This document shows, in pieces, positions 18,961 to 27,894 of a stretch of 64,000 nucleotides of DNA. The notes under the pieces are model-generated. The model saw only the letters and a list, made by a program, of their open reading frames with translations, was not told where the DNA came from and did no database searches. The DNA is from Lachnospiraceae bacterium (lineage in GTDB: Bacteria > Bacillota > Clostridia > Lachnospirales > Lachnospiraceae), in the NCBI GenBank assembly GCA_014239155.1, contig JAAZZQ010000056.1:62001-126000 (forward strand), given 5' to 3'. Both the position numbers and the translations under genes were made by a program. Every line of letters starts with the position of its first letter. The stretch's first letter is position 1.

Positions 18961-19382
18961 AAAGTTTCCTCCTCAAATTTCTTTCTTACAATCTCAAGAT
19001 ATTTAGAATAACTTCGTATATATTCATTTTCATCATAATGTTCGCTTGCAAGCACCAAGAGCACAGAATCGTGTGAAAAATCGTACATATCTTTCCATAC
19101 CATCTTGGGAAGATAAATGCCAATATGCGGTCTGTCCAAGCGAAATATTTTCTGATTTATTCCATCATCTACCTTTACCTTTGATGTTCCGGCAACATTA
19201 ATCAGCACAAACTCTGTATTATAGTTTGCATGTTTTCCTCGGATAACCTCTTTATCCGAACCATAAATATAAAAAACTCTCTTAATTTCAAACGGAATAT
19301 CCTGATTCCCTTCCACAATAACCAGATGTCCTCTATCATCTCCTTTTTGTGGAAATTCTATCAATCTGCACTGTTCTATCAT
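18954..19382 (-). CDS. WxcM/FdtA-like cupin, putative dTDP-4-keto-6-deoxyhexose 3,4-ketoisomerase
   Basis: A 142-residue single cupin. RLIEFPQKGDDRGHLVIVEG, FEIKRVFYIYG and RGKHANYNTEFVLINVAG match the WxcM-like family, to which the sugar ketoisomerases FdtA, QdtA and TylM3 belong. With the DegT aminotransferase at 19972-21072 it would give a 3-amino-3,6-dideoxyhexose. One caution: the active-site HAH pair of FdtA reads HAN here, so the second histidine is an asparagine and isomerase activity is less certain. The GTG at 19397 has no usable ribosome site; ATG at 19380-19382 gives the family's normal start. It overlaps both GNAT genes or lies within a few bases of them. Confidence 0.72.
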   Translation of the reverse strand: MIEQCRLIEFPQKGDDRGHLVIVEGNQDIPFEIKRVFYIYGSDKEVIRGKHANYNTEFVLINVAGTSKVKVDDGINQKIFRLDRPHIGIYLPKMVWKDMYDFSHDSVLLVLASEHYDENEYIRSYSKYLEIVRKKFEEETLC

Positions 19383-19393
19383 CTGTTTTCTTC

Positions 19394-19885
19394 TCACTCC
19401 CTATCATTGATTATTCCATACCATGCAAGGCTTTCATAGCTGCCATTCAATAAAATTGCATCTTTGGAAGTACCTTCATACACAAAACCACATTTTGTAT
19501 AAAAATGTTTTGCGCGCTCATTTTTTTCTAATACATTTAAGTACACCTTATGCAGTTTCAACGTGTCAAAAGCATAGTGCAAAATTTCCTTTGTGGCAAG
19601 TGCTGCTGCGCCTGTTCCCCTTGCAATGCTTCTGACGACAATCGCATATTCCGCAGATCGATTTTTTTCTGATATGTCTTTAAGACTCACTGTGCCAAGA
19701 TACGCATCGGATTCATTCACAACAGCAAAATGCTTGTTTAAACTGGAAAAACTATTGTCTATAAATTTTGTAACACTTTCTAAAGTTGCCTGCTCAAAAG
19801 GAAAACGAAAGTTCTGTGTTGTATCCTTATCGCGCATCCACTCTAGCATAAACATAGCATCTTTTTGTTTTAATCTTCGTATCAT
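19394..19885 (-). CDS. GNAT family N-acetyltransferase, second of a pair
   Basis: A 163-residue GNAT protein and paralogue of the one at 18466-18960: MIRRLKQKDAMFMLEWMRDK, AYLGTVSLKDIS, IARGTGAAALATKEIL (the pyrophosphate-binding loop) and HKVYLNVLEKNERAKHFYTKCGF. The two copies flank the cupin gene, and each is a candidate for acylating the amino group made by the DegT aminotransferase. GAAAGG lies about eight bases before the ATG. Having two raises the possibility that each acts on a different sugar or with a different acyl-CoA. The family is certain; the substrate is inferred from neighbours only. Confidence 0.8.
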   Translation of the reverse strand: MIRRLKQKDAMFMLEWMRDKDTTQNFRFPFEQATLESVTKFIDNSFSSLNKHFAVVNESDAYLGTVSLKDISEKNRSAEYAIVVRSIARGTGAAALATKEILHYAFDTLKLHKVYLNVLEKNERAKHFYTKCGFVYEGTSKDAILLNGSYESLAWYGIINDRE

Positions 19886-19971
19886 TTCATTTGCCTTTCA
19901 AATATTGCCAACTATTCATTCTTTCTTAAAAAGATTTATTTTACCAAGATATATCCGTATTTTCCTATCGC

Positions 19972-21072
19972 TCATTCTATTCTACATGTGTTAATCTGCT
20001 CTATCACATAATCCTGTTCCTCCAGTGTCATTCCTGTATAGATAGGCAGGCTTAAAACCTCATTTGCGTAAGTTTCTGTAATTGGATAATCACCCTTTTT
20101 ATGTCCAAGAAAATGGTAACATTTTGCCAAATGTGGAGGAATTGGATAATGTATTTGCGTCTGTATGCCGCTTTGTTCTAATGATTTTTGCAAGGAATCC
20201 CGAGCATTACATTTTATTACATACTGATGATAAATGTGCTCTGCTTCATCTCTTATTCTAGGCAAATAAACTGCTGGATTTGTAATTCCTTTGTCGTATC
20301 GCTGTGCCAACATTGTTCTTTCATTATTCAACTCTTGCAGATGGGATAATTTTACCCGCAAAAGAGCGGCTTGCATTTCATCAAGCCTCGAATTGACCCC
20401 TTCTATTTCATTATAATATTTCACCTTGCTACCATAGTTGCGCATCATGTATATCTTATCTGCAAATGCCGCATCATCTGTAACAATAGCACCTGCATCT
20501 CCAAAGGCACCAAGGTTCTTGGTTGGATAAAAGCTAAAACATCCTGAAATACCAAAAGTTCCTGTCATTTTTCCAGCAAAACATGCGCCATGAGACTGCG
20601 CGCAGTCCTCGATAATCTCGAGGTGATGTTTCTTTGCAATATCTACTATCTTTGTCATTTCAGATGCCTGACCATACAAATGCGTGACCATAATTGCCTT
20701 TGTCTTATCTGTAATTGCCTGCTCTATCTTGTCTGCATCCATATTAAAATATTCATCGGGTTCAACAAACACAGGAACTGCATTATTTTCCGTAATGCCA
20801 AGCACTGTTGCAATGTACGTATTTGCCTGCACAATCACTTCGTCGCCGCTGCCAATGCCAAGCGCCCGCACTGACAGAATCAGTGCATCAAGACCTGAGT
20901 TTAATCCTACACAATATTTTCTACCTGTAAATTTTGCAAATTCTTCCTCAAATTGCTTGACTTCGTTTCCCAATACATACCATCCAGAACGCAGTACGCG
21001 CAGTGCTGCCTGCTCGTATTCCTCCTGATACATCCGAAACTGCCTGTCTAGTACATTGCATTTTATTTGCAT
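19972..21072 (-). CDS. DegT/DnrJ/EryC1 family sugar aminotransferase (FdtB/QdtB-like)
   Basis: A 366-residue PLP enzyme of normal family length. GLNSGLDALILSVRALG near residues 57-73 binds the cofactor phosphate, EDCAQSHGA near 153-161 carries the ring-contacting Asp, and FSFYPTKNLGAFGDAG near 178-193 has the Schiff-base lysine in 'PTKNLG'. The C-terminus holds QIHYPIPPHLAKCYHFLG, which contacts the nucleotide sugar. Such enzymes aminate keto-deoxysugar nucleotides. The neighbouring WxcM-like cupin points to amination at C3. GAGGGA lies about ten bases before the ATG. It is separated from the GNAT gene by 86 bases. RmlA and RmlB, which would supply the precursor, are not in the window. Confidence 0.87.
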   Translation of the reverse strand: MQIKCNVLDRQFRMYQEEYEQAALRVLRSGWYVLGNEVKQFEEEFAKFTGRKYCVGLNSGLDALILSVRALGIGSGDEVIVQANTYIATVLGITENNAVPVFVEPDEYFNMDADKIEQAITDKTKAIMVTHLYGQASEMTKIVDIAKKHHLEIIEDCAQSHGACFAGKMTGTFGISGCFSFYPTKNLGAFGDAGAIVTDDAAFADKIYMMRNYGSKVKYYNEIEGVNSRLDEMQAALLRVKLSHLQELNNERTMLAQRYDKGITNPAVYLPRIRDEAEHIYHQYVIKCNARDSLQKSLEQSGIQTQIHYPIPPHLAKCYHFLGHKKGDYPITETYANEVLSLPIYTGMTLEEQDYVIEQINTCRIE

Positions 21073-21147
21073 ACTTTATATTCCCTCTTATTTCGCTGCT
21101 TCAGCCGCTTTTTTCTCTATTTTTTTTCAAATATTTGTTCTGTTTTT

Positions 21148-22110
21148 CTATACAGTCTTATCTGTCGGGAGATTGATATAGCTGCCCAATTCTACATTAA
21201 ATTCTTTTGGTGCAATAAAGTTCAGTCCGCCCTCCGTCGTAAATGTCATTTCACCAAAATAGATTTTCCCTTCCACATTATATAAATCCACCCTTACATG
21301 GCGAAAACCTTCGCTCAATTTAGCGGCAAGTCGAATCATTTCTTTATAGTTAGAAGGCAGCTTAGGAACATTACCCGCATTGCTGTATCCCCATCTATAT
21401 TGAGTGAAGTTTCCTTGTGCATCAAAAATATATCGTCTATGATGTGTAAATCTTCCTGTGTCTACCCAGAAATATTTTACTTCACCATTAAAACACATAA
21501 ATTTATAGTCATATAATTCATTATTGTTTTGACACAAATATTTTTCTGCAATAATTTTAGGCACTATATCTTTATAGTGCAGTTCCATCCAATAATACGC
21601 AAAATTCTTATTCATTGCATTTGTAATTTTTTCTCTTGCGCTGCTTAGGTCAAATTCTGCTTTATCCTTCACAATAACATTTGCGCCCGATCCAGTGTTT
21701 AATTTCAGTACAAACTGTCTGGGAAGTTTTGAAAAATCAATATCATCAAAACGATCCCAAACACCAAATAATGGTATTAGATATTCTTCGCCAATTTTAT
21801 CTGCCACCCAGTCACACACCTTATATTTATCGGAAAGCATTGTGCTTAACGGATTTTTGTCGTATAGTTTAATCCACTGTATCTTCTCATTATATGTGAC
21901 AGGAGCCTCTAAATGTAACTTTTCTCCTGTAGATGCCGCATATAGTTTTTCTAATAGTTGCGGGTATTGGCGCTCATCAGCCCCACTTATAATCTTATAT
22001 CTGAGTTCACCTGCATTTGCACTGCCGTTCATTCTGTCGAGAACTTTATATATAAGGTATTTCACTCCGCCAAATTTACAACTGTATATAACTTTTCTCA
22101 CCAGTGACAT
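21148..22110 (-). CDS. TupA-like ATP-grasp protein
   Basis: A 320-residue protein of the TupA-like ATP-grasp family. NEKIQWIKLYDKNPL, SDKYKVCDWVADKIG, FVLKLNTGSGANVIV (the ATP-binding hairpin) and RVDLYNVEGKIYFGEMTF (the metal-binding end) are the family blocks. The founding member, TupA of alkaliphilic Bacillus, is needed for teichuronopeptide, so the expected chemistry is ATP-dependent joining of a carboxylate to an amine; many relatives are loosely annotated as glycosyltransferases. In-frame starts exist at 22173 (TTG) and 22140 (ATG), but only the ATG at 22108-22110 has a strong site (AAGGGGG, six bases upstream). It may attach an amino acid to the glycan; that is inference. Confidence 0.78.
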   Translation of the reverse strand: MSLVRKVIYSCKFGGVKYLIYKVLDRMNGSANAGELRYKIISGADERQYPQLLEKLYAASTGEKLHLEAPVTYNEKIQWIKLYDKNPLSTMLSDKYKVCDWVADKIGEEYLIPLFGVWDRFDDIDFSKLPRQFVLKLNTGSGANVIVKDKAEFDLSSAREKITNAMNKNFAYYWMELHYKDIVPKIIAEKYLCQNNNELYDYKFMCFNGEVKYFWVDTGRFTHHRRYIFDAQGNFTQYRWGYSNAGNVPKLPSNYKEMIRLAAKLSEGFRHVRVDLYNVEGKIYFGEMTFTTEGGLNFIAPKEFNVELGSYINLPTDKTV

Positions 22111-22212
22111 TTTATACCCCCTTGCGTGGCTTGCACACATACCAATTGGTAGTTTGAGATGTTCTTTTTTCAAACTTTTTCTTTTCCAATTTTTACTCTT
22201 CCATTGGTATAA

Positions 22213-23145
22213 CTACAATTTATTTTGAATACTTTTATATTCATTGCGCAATATATCATCTAATTGCGGATATGCGACCAGCATTCTGTGAAAGTCTTTC
22301 CATAAAAGCTCATCTCCGCTGTCATTAATCTTATTTAGACATTCACCTTCCTGTGTGCCCTTAACAGCTTCTATTCTTGGTATATTATTTTTCACAACAT
22401 TTATTTTCACACCATTTAAAACTGCCATAAGCCAAAACCATATATCGTCGTTTGTTGGAGCAAGCTTTCTGCACTTTTCCTCGTCAAGCACCTCCGGATT
22501 CAGAATATGCGGCGGATATAATACCCCGCCTACCCCTGTAAGCTTATGAAGATATGACGGAAACGGATATATCTCAAACTCGCCTTTTTTCATTTTAAAT
22601 TGATTGTCCTTCATATAAAATTTGGTTATCCGATGGCAATGTACATAACTTGGAGCCTTCAAATATGCTAAATACAACCTTCTTAGCCAATGCCTTTCAT
22701 AATAGACATCATCATCCGCAGTCACAATAATATCCTCAGGATACTTGCGTAAAGTCGGTATTAACTTTTTATATGACTTAATATCACTACACCAATTAAT
22801 TGTCAACCCGTACTTCTTTAACGCCAATAATTTGTCAGGCAATCCCCCTTCTTTGCTTGGGAACTGCTCTTTCGCAAGCCATAATATGATTTTATCGGGT
22901 TTTAAAGACTGCATTAACAAAGACTTTACTGTTATATCAACAATATCAATCCTTGCGGGAAATGAAGTTAATGAAACAATGATTTTTACTTTTCTTTTAT
23001 TAGATGTAATTCCAAGCCACCTTTTTTTGTTAGAACATAATCTCCACCTAACTTTATTGCGAAAAGGCAGGGTTCTCTTATATATCGTCTTAATTAATCC
23101 GCCCATTCCCTGCTCGTCAATTATTTCAAGTACCCTTTTTATCAT
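22213..23145 (-). CDS. putative glycosyltransferase, GT-A type (unnamed capsule family)
   Basis: A 310-residue protein. The N-terminal 50 residues are basic, followed by KIIVSLTSFPARIDIVDITVKSLL, a pattern shared by an unnamed family frequent in capsule loci. IIVTADDDVYYERHWL near residues 138-153 carries the DDD metal site, and PTNDDIWFWLMAVLNG near 225-240 is the likely catalytic block, as in GT2-like and GT-A enzymes. There is no membrane segment. The start has GGAGGAG six bases upstream. It is flanked by the TupA-like gene and a GT4 gene on the same strand. Glycosyl transfer is likely; donor and acceptor are unknown. Confidence 0.7.
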   Translation of the reverse strand: MIKRVLEIIDEQGMGGLIKTIYKRTLPFRNKVRWRLCSNKKRWLGITSNKRKVKIIVSLTSFPARIDIVDITVKSLLMQSLKPDKIILWLAKEQFPSKEGGLPDKLLALKKYGLTINWCSDIKSYKKLIPTLRKYPEDIIVTADDDVYYERHWLRRLYLAYLKAPSYVHCHRITKFYMKDNQFKMKKGEFEIYPFPSYLHKLTGVGGVLYPPHILNPEVLDEEKCRKLAPTNDDIWFWLMAVLNGVKINVVKNNIPRIEAVKGTQEGECLNKINDSGDELLWKDFHRMLVAYPQLDDILRNEYKSIQNKL

Positions 23146-23218
23146 TATCGCTCCTCCATAAAACCACAGAGTTCACCATACAAATTTTTATATCTATCCC
23201 GCTAAAATATTATATCTT

Positions 23219-24343
23219 TTATAAATATAAGTCAACTATTTCCAGCATTTCCTTAGCTGATTTTTCCCACACAAATTGCTCTAAAATACGCTTTTTGGCA
23301 TCTGTACCAATCTTTTTGCAGCCTGCTTCCAATATTCTTTTTATAAGCATATCTTCCGTATCACAGATATAGCCTGACTTTTCATTTTCGATAATAAAGG
23401 ATGGTCCTGGTGCATCAAGTGCAATTACTATACCTTCGTAGTACATAGCTTCAAGAATTGCCATACCAAAAATCTCATGCGTATTCAAATTTACATAACA
23501 CTCTGACAAGCAGTAGAGCTCCCACATTTTCTCATTAGGAACTTTTTTATATATTGTTACCACACGATTCAATCCACTGTTATTGACTGCCCTTTCTGTC
23601 GCTTCAGATAATTCGCCCTGCCCCACCATAAGCAAACGATATTGCTTATCATATTGATATATTCTTTCAAAAATTTCTATCATTTTAAGCGGCTGCTTTT
23701 CTGCAGTCATGCGACCCACAAACAATATAATTTTATCGGTATCCTGATATTCCCATGCCTTCTTTAAATCTGATATTTCGTAGCGTGCATAGTCTTCTTT
23801 TAAGAGTTCTGTGTCAAGCCCTACAGGTATTGTATAAATATTATCTCTTGCGCCTTTGCACTTTAAATATTGTGCCAGCACAGGTGTTTTTACTACAGTT
23901 GGTATTTTCTTATAATATTGTACATTATTGCACAGAATATCAACAATTCGTTTTTTCAGTATAGATGAATTATTGCTCTGTACTACCCCAATATAGGGAA
24001 GACACAAAATACTATTTCTTCTGCACCACTTATAAAAACTGTGAAACGCAATATAATTATCCGAAGCTGTAATATAACAGTCCCTTAACCTGTCAAGTTG
24101 ACTGTAATTAGGCAACGCATGCTTACCAATATGTCTACACTTGCAATATTCTATATTAATTCCACTTCTTGTAAGCTTTTCCGAATTTCGTTCCAAATCG
24201 GGTATCAAATGATAAACCAATACATCATGCCCTTTCCGTGCTAGTGCCTTGGCAAGCCCCTCCGCTTGTGAGTTATAGTAATGGCTTAAACTTTTTTCTT
24301 CTATGTTAAGTGATATAATACCTATTTTCAAATTATTCTCCAT
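23219..24343 (-). CDS. GT4 family glycosyltransferase
   Basis: A 374-residue GT-B enzyme. [14 protein letters not shown] begins the acceptor domain, with [21 protein letters not shown] after it. The donor domain begins near residue 205 with [19 protein letters not shown] and includes [18 protein letters not shown] with the second conserved glutamate. The ATG at 24341-24343 has only AAGG directly beside it; a TTG four codons later is preceded by GGAG and could be the true start, shortening the protein by four residues. The gene is spaced 36 bases from the GT2 gene upstream. The sugar specificity is unknown. Confidence 0.86.
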   Translation of the reverse strand: MENNLKIGIISLNIEEKSLSHYYNSQAEGLAKALARKGHDVLVYHLIPDLERNSEKLTRSGINIEYCKCRHIGKHALPNYSQLDRLRDCYITASDNYIAFHSFYKWCRRNSILCLPYIGVVQSNNSSILKKRIVDILCNNVQYYKKIPTVVKTPVLAQYLKCKGARDNIYTIPVGLDTELLKEDYARYEISDLKKAWEYQDTDKIILFVGRMTAEKQPLKMIEIFERIYQYDKQYRLLMVGQGELSEATERAVNNSGLNRVVTIYKKVPNEKMWELYCLSECYVNLNTHEIFGMAILEAMYYEGIVIALDAPGPSFIIENEKSGYICDTEDMLIKRILEAGCKKIGTDAKKRILEQFVWEKSAKEMLEIVDLYL

Positions 24344-24379
24344 CCTTAATGCATCGACGGTTTAAGTAGTATTGTACTT

Positions 24380-25114
24380 TTAGTGAAGCCTTTGAAGCCA
24401 CTCATAAATATAACTCTTTAAACATATAAAGTAATACCTTTTTTTTGACATATATCCTCGTTCACAACGAATTTTTGCGCTCTCTCGCACCCCCGTCTGA
24501 CTACTTGACATTCCACCAAGTTGGAAATTTGACAGTACTCGCATAACGGGCGTAAATATAACCTTTTTTGTGTCAAAAAAGCGCAACATTAACTCCAAAT
24601 CTGCAGATGAACGATATTTTAAATCAAATGCACCAAAATCCTCGTATGTGATCTTTGTCACAAAACAGGTGGGGTGGGTTATCATTTGCTCAGGCAGAAA
24701 CTCATGGCGATAGATGAATGTTGCTTTTTCCTTGCAATCCTCATAGGTCCGCTGCATACCATATATCACTTGATACTTTTCATTTTTATAATGTTTTATG
24801 ACCTGCTCAACTGTATCAGGCTCATACCAATCATCGCTATTTACAATACCGATTAGTTTCCCATTAGCGCGCTTTATACCCTTGTTCATCGCGTCATAAA
24901 TACCATTATCCTTTTCCGATATAAGTAAAAAGCGTTTTGGCAATTTTTCTTTATGCCGATTAATAATTTTTAAAGTATCATCTGTGGAACCACCGTCTAT
25001 TATTATATACTCAATATTTGCATAGGTCTGTTTTTCAATGCATTCCAGAGTCTTTTCTATTGTTTTTGCGCTGTTAAAGCAGGGGGTTAAAATTGTCACT
25101 AACAGTTCCGACAT
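24380..25114 (-). CDS. GT2 family glycosyltransferase (WcaA/PGL-like short form)
   Basis: A 244-residue GT2 enzyme: LLVTILTPCFNSAKTIEKTL, IIIDGGSTDDTL and IGIVNSDDWYEPD in order. The IDGGSTDDT form is typical of short GT2 transferases such as WcaA-type colanic acid enzymes. An open frame continues to 25270 and would overlap the upstream gene by 137 bases, but the ATG at 25112-25114 has AAGGAG eight bases before it, starts exactly at the domain boundary and leaves a 19-base gap, so that start is chosen. FQLGGMSSSQTGVRE near the end is also a usual block of this subgroup. The sugar is unknown. Confidence 0.88.
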   Translation of the reverse strand: MSELLVTILTPCFNSAKTIEKTLECIEKQTYANIEYIIIDGGSTDDTLKIINRHKEKLPKRFLLISEKDNGIYDAMNKGIKRANGKLIGIVNSDDWYEPDTVEQVIKHYKNEKYQVIYGMQRTYEDCKEKATFIYRHEFLPEQMITHPTCFVTKITYEDFGAFDLKYRSSADLELMLRFFDTKKVIFTPVMRVLSNFQLGGMSSSQTGVRESAKIRCERGYMSKKRYYFICLKSYIYEWLQRLH

Positions 25115-25133
25115 TGAATATGCTCCTTCTATA

Positions 25134-26132
25134 TCACCAATAACATCCCTTTTCCACTGTGCGTGCATTGCTAGGCTTCTCCTCCGCGAGCGGTCTAACC
25201 CATGCATCATTAAAAAAAGTTGCGATTTTGGTAGGATAATGATTCTCCCAGCGATAACCTTTAATACCAAATAGGAGCTGTGTCGCTCCGCCTAAGTGAA
25301 TCGCCTGTTTTCCTGCATCTTTCAACTTTGATGCCAACGGCATACCATATGCTCCACACCCTATAATGGCTACATCAAAATCAATGTTTAGCGCCTGTTC
25401 ATACATATAGTCAAGCGCTTCAAACCATGTATCAAAACGTTCATCTTTTTCCCCACACAATGTTTGTACAGCCTTTAATGTTTTTAATTCAAACCGCGGA
25501 AGAATCTCTGAATTGGGAAAAATCAATTCACGTCTTTTGTATTGCTCCTGAATTGTACTTTCAAACGGATGAATTACCAAAACTTTTTTTCCTGCTAGTG
25601 CTGCTGACCACGGTCTTCCCGATGCAAGCCACGGCTCTAGTCGAAACAAAAATGTCAAATTTACATTTGGAGCAAATTCTTCAATCACAAAATCCTCCAT
25701 ATTTAAATGCCACATTGCAAGCAAATCAGCATTGGCACCTGAACGAAGAATTAACTTAGAAAATTGCTCCAGATATTGATAATCCACAGGGAAAAATCCT
25801 GACAATTGCCCTAATTTTGTAAACCATTTATTCAGGTAGGCATCATCTTCCAAACTGTGACCCTTGTATTTTATCTTAAGGTATCCCACAACTGTCTGAA
25901 GCTCTGTATTGCCAAAACGACAAGCCATAAAAGGTTTCCCTTCCATAATTTTCTGATAAAGATAGTCATTTGTTTTTGTTGACGACATCACCCACTTTTT
26001 TGCATAATGCGGCATAACAGGTTCTCTATGGAAATATTTCACAATGCCATGACGCCTCAGACACTTATTAAAATAAAAATCACGCCATTTCCACCGTTTT
26101 TCGTATCGAATCCACTTTTCTTTCCTTGTCAT
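25134..26132 (-). CDS. capsule-cluster protein with divergent GT-D-like domain
   Basis: A 332-residue soluble protein with a basic N-terminus. KPFMACRFGNTELQTVVGYL near residues 66-85 resembles the RYGDGE core of GT-D (DUF1792) but reads RFGNTE. VLVIHPFESTI near 190, DVAIIGCGAYGMPLASKL near 265 and IHLGGATQLLFGIKGYRW near 285 form a Rossmann-like half parallel to the LGPTA region of GT-D enzymes. Similar proteins occur in capsule loci without a named activity. Its ATG overlaps the upstream stop by four bases, with GGGAGG before it. I read it as a distant GT-D transferase; this is inference from motif order. A non-enzymatic role is possible. Confidence 0.5.
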   Translation of the reverse strand: MTRKEKWIRYEKRWKWRDFYFNKCLRRHGIVKYFHREPVMPHYAKKWVMSSTKTNDYLYQKIMEGKPFMACRFGNTELQTVVGYLKIKYKGHSLEDDAYLNKWFTKLGQLSGFFPVDYQYLEQFSKLILRSGANADLLAMWHLNMEDFVIEEFAPNVNLTFLFRLEPWLASGRPWSAALAGKKVLVIHPFESTIQEQYKRRELIFPNSEILPRFELKTLKAVQTLCGEKDERFDTWFEALDYMYEQALNIDFDVAIIGCGAYGMPLASKLKDAGKQAIHLGGATQLLFGIKGYRWENHYPTKIATFFNDAWVRPLAEEKPSNARTVEKGCYW

Positions 26133-26956
26133 CTTATTCCTCCCAGCCTGCGTCTGACTTTTTTTATCAATCCAGTAGTCTTGCGAACTACCTTCAATCT
26201 ACGAACTCGGACCTCTAACAGACTCCCCGCATTCAGACGATGGGAATCGACAATCTGCGGATATGTGCTTCTGTGTTCTACTTCTGGCTCATAATGGTTT
26301 ATTTGCCCAAATTGTGATGGGTCTCGAAATCTTTTAAAACCATATTTTTTTGACATCAATGAAATTACAGATTGGTCATGTCTGTGGTCTGTAAACTCCT
26401 TGTAGTTTGGAAGTCCCATAACATTTGGTCTGTCCGAAATAATGCGACTATCCTGCGCATACTGCAACACCTCATCAAGATAAGCCTGCACTTGAGGCGC
26501 CTTTTTGCAGACAAAATATCCGCCAATTGACTGTGGGGTATCTGTGTATTTCGCTTCATCACAGCCAGTTAGTACAAATGCATCCCTTTTTGTGCTCTTC
26601 TTTTCTATTCTCTCTTGTTCTAGCGAAAAAATCATAATAGGCACCTTTTCGTGTTCCATACAGTCAATTAAATATTGTATTTTATTGACATAAACGGCAC
26701 CCGAATCAATATAGACCAGATAATCCCCCGCGCCCAATTCATCATATGCTTTCCTGTAGAAATATGGTTTCCAGAGATAATATCCCCCACCTCTAGGTGA
26801 TGCTAAAATCTCCCGATTACGTCTAAAAAATGCCTTATCAATATCCTCTGGTCCATACTCAATAACTTTATCTGCCCCCCATTGTCTCGCTGTCTTGCTA
26901 TTGAGTTTTTGTGCGCGTTGAAAGTTTTTATCTGCATAATTTATCGCTATTATCAT
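26129..26956 (-). CDS. capsule-cluster glycosyltransferase-like protein (paralogue of 14081-14929)
   Basis: A 275-residue soluble protein with the same motif order as the gene at 14081: YYLWKPYFYRKAY, GDYLVYIDSGAVY, KSTKRDAFVLTGCD, QSIGGYFVCKKA, DSRIISDRPNV and DHRHDQSVIS. LVYIDSGA is the probable metal site. The two genes are far enough apart in sequence to have different acceptors, but clearly share ancestry. AGGA lies nine bases before the ATG, and the stop overlaps the next gene by four bases. A GT-A transferase is the most likely reading; the family has no assigned activity that I know of. Confidence 0.6.
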   Translation of the reverse strand: MIIAINYADKNFQRAQKLNSKTARQWGADKVIEYGPEDIDKAFFRRNREILASPRGGGYYLWKPYFYRKAYDELGAGDYLVYIDSGAVYVNKIQYLIDCMEHEKVPIMIFSLEQERIEKKSTKRDAFVLTGCDEAKYTDTPQSIGGYFVCKKAPQVQAYLDEVLQYAQDSRIISDRPNVMGLPNYKEFTDHRHDQSVISLMSKKYGFKRFRDPSQFGQINHYEPEVEHRSTYPQIVDSHRLNAGSLLEVRVRRLKVVRKTTGLIKKVRRRLGGIR

Positions 26957-27027
26957 TTATTTTTGTCCTCTTGTTTTTTCTTTATGCTTAGGAACACAAA
27001 ACACTATTTCCTTTTCACCATATCCTT

Positions 27028-27843
27028 TTAAATCCCCTGCAACTTCACCCAACTTTTGCACTGTTTGACTGCCTCCCATCCCATACCGTTCTGCCACATA
27101 TACCAAAATCTTTTCTTAAAAAAAAGTTGCCTCTCTGCCTTTTTGAGTTGTCGCAAATTTGAGGCTGTGACGGATTTATCAGACATGCGGTAATATACAA
27201 TCTGTTTGTCTAACAGCCCAAATTGATAACCTGCATGTAAAACTTCCAAATTCATTGGATAGTCCTCAAACCATCTATAACTTTCATCATAACCGCCAAT
27301 TTTTCTAATAAAATCCATTGTATAAAATGTAGCTGACGGCGCCACAATTCGATTTTGAATCAGCAACATGCGATATTGTTCGTGTCGGTCTTTTCTAGCA
27401 AATTCATAACATCGGTCACAATATGCCTGTACATCTGCATACACCGCATTTGGGTTTTTATCATTAAATAATTGCACTTTCGCAATTGGAAATACACCTG
27501 GATTGTGTTCACAAAACTGAACATAGCTTTCAATCGCATCTTTTGTCAGGTAATCATCTCCGGCAATACCTTTATAATATGCCCCTTTTGCCACTTTAAG
27601 CCCTCTGTTAATATTCGCGGGAAGCCCTGTGTTTTTATCTGATGTGACAAGTTTTATGGATGCGAGTGCTTGCCTGTTCTGTGCAATCCATTTTTGCACG
27701 ACTTGTACTGTATTATCAGGAGAGGCGTCGTCTGTAACAATCAGTTCAATATTGGGATACGTTTGGTTTTTAATACTATCTAGTGTCTCAACAATCGTTT
27801 CCGCAGAACGATACGACAAGACAATCACACTTACCAGCTTCAT
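27028..27843 (-). CDS. GT2 family glycosyltransferase
   Basis: A 271-residue GT2 enzyme: VSVIVLSYRSAETIVETLDSI, LIVTDDASPDNTV and YKGIAGDDYLTKDA near residues 89-102. The AGDD form of the metal motif and IVAPSATFYTMDFIRKIGG afterwards are usual in capsule GT2 enzymes adding hexoses. The start is the ATG at 27841-27843 with GAAAGG eight bases upstream. Between this gene and the Wzy-like gene lies a short inverted repeat (27864-27894) that sits in the 5' region of this coding sequence. Specificity is not readable. Confidence 0.88.
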   Translation of the reverse strand: MKLVSVIVLSYRSAETIVETLDSIKNQTYPNIELIVTDDASPDNTVQVVQKWIAQNRQALASIKLVTSDKNTGLPANINRGLKVAKGAYYKGIAGDDYLTKDAIESYVQFCEHNPGVFPIAKVQLFNDKNPNAVYADVQAYCDRCYEFARKDRHEQYRMLLIQNRIVAPSATFYTMDFIRKIGGYDESYRWFEDYPMNLEVLHAGYQFGLLDKQIVYYRMSDKSVTASNLRQLKKAERQLFFKKRFWYMWQNGMGWEAVKQCKSWVKLQGI

Positions 27844-27863
27844 AGTCTACGCCTTTCTAAGCA

Positions 27864-27894
27864 GGTAACAGTTCAGACAAGCTGAACCGTTACC
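27864..27894 (-). repeat. solo GTAACAGTTCAG inverted repeat
   Basis: GGTAACAGTTCAG and CTGAACCGTTACC flank the five-base loop ACAAG, giving a 13-pair stem with one wobble pair. The minus-strand core GTTCAGCTTGTCTGAACTG recurs, with one change, in the hairpin at 46387-46414. The Wzy-like stop codon sits in one arm. It is read as two abutting ends of the composite element described at 46387-46520 and 46739-46908. Confidence 0.75.
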
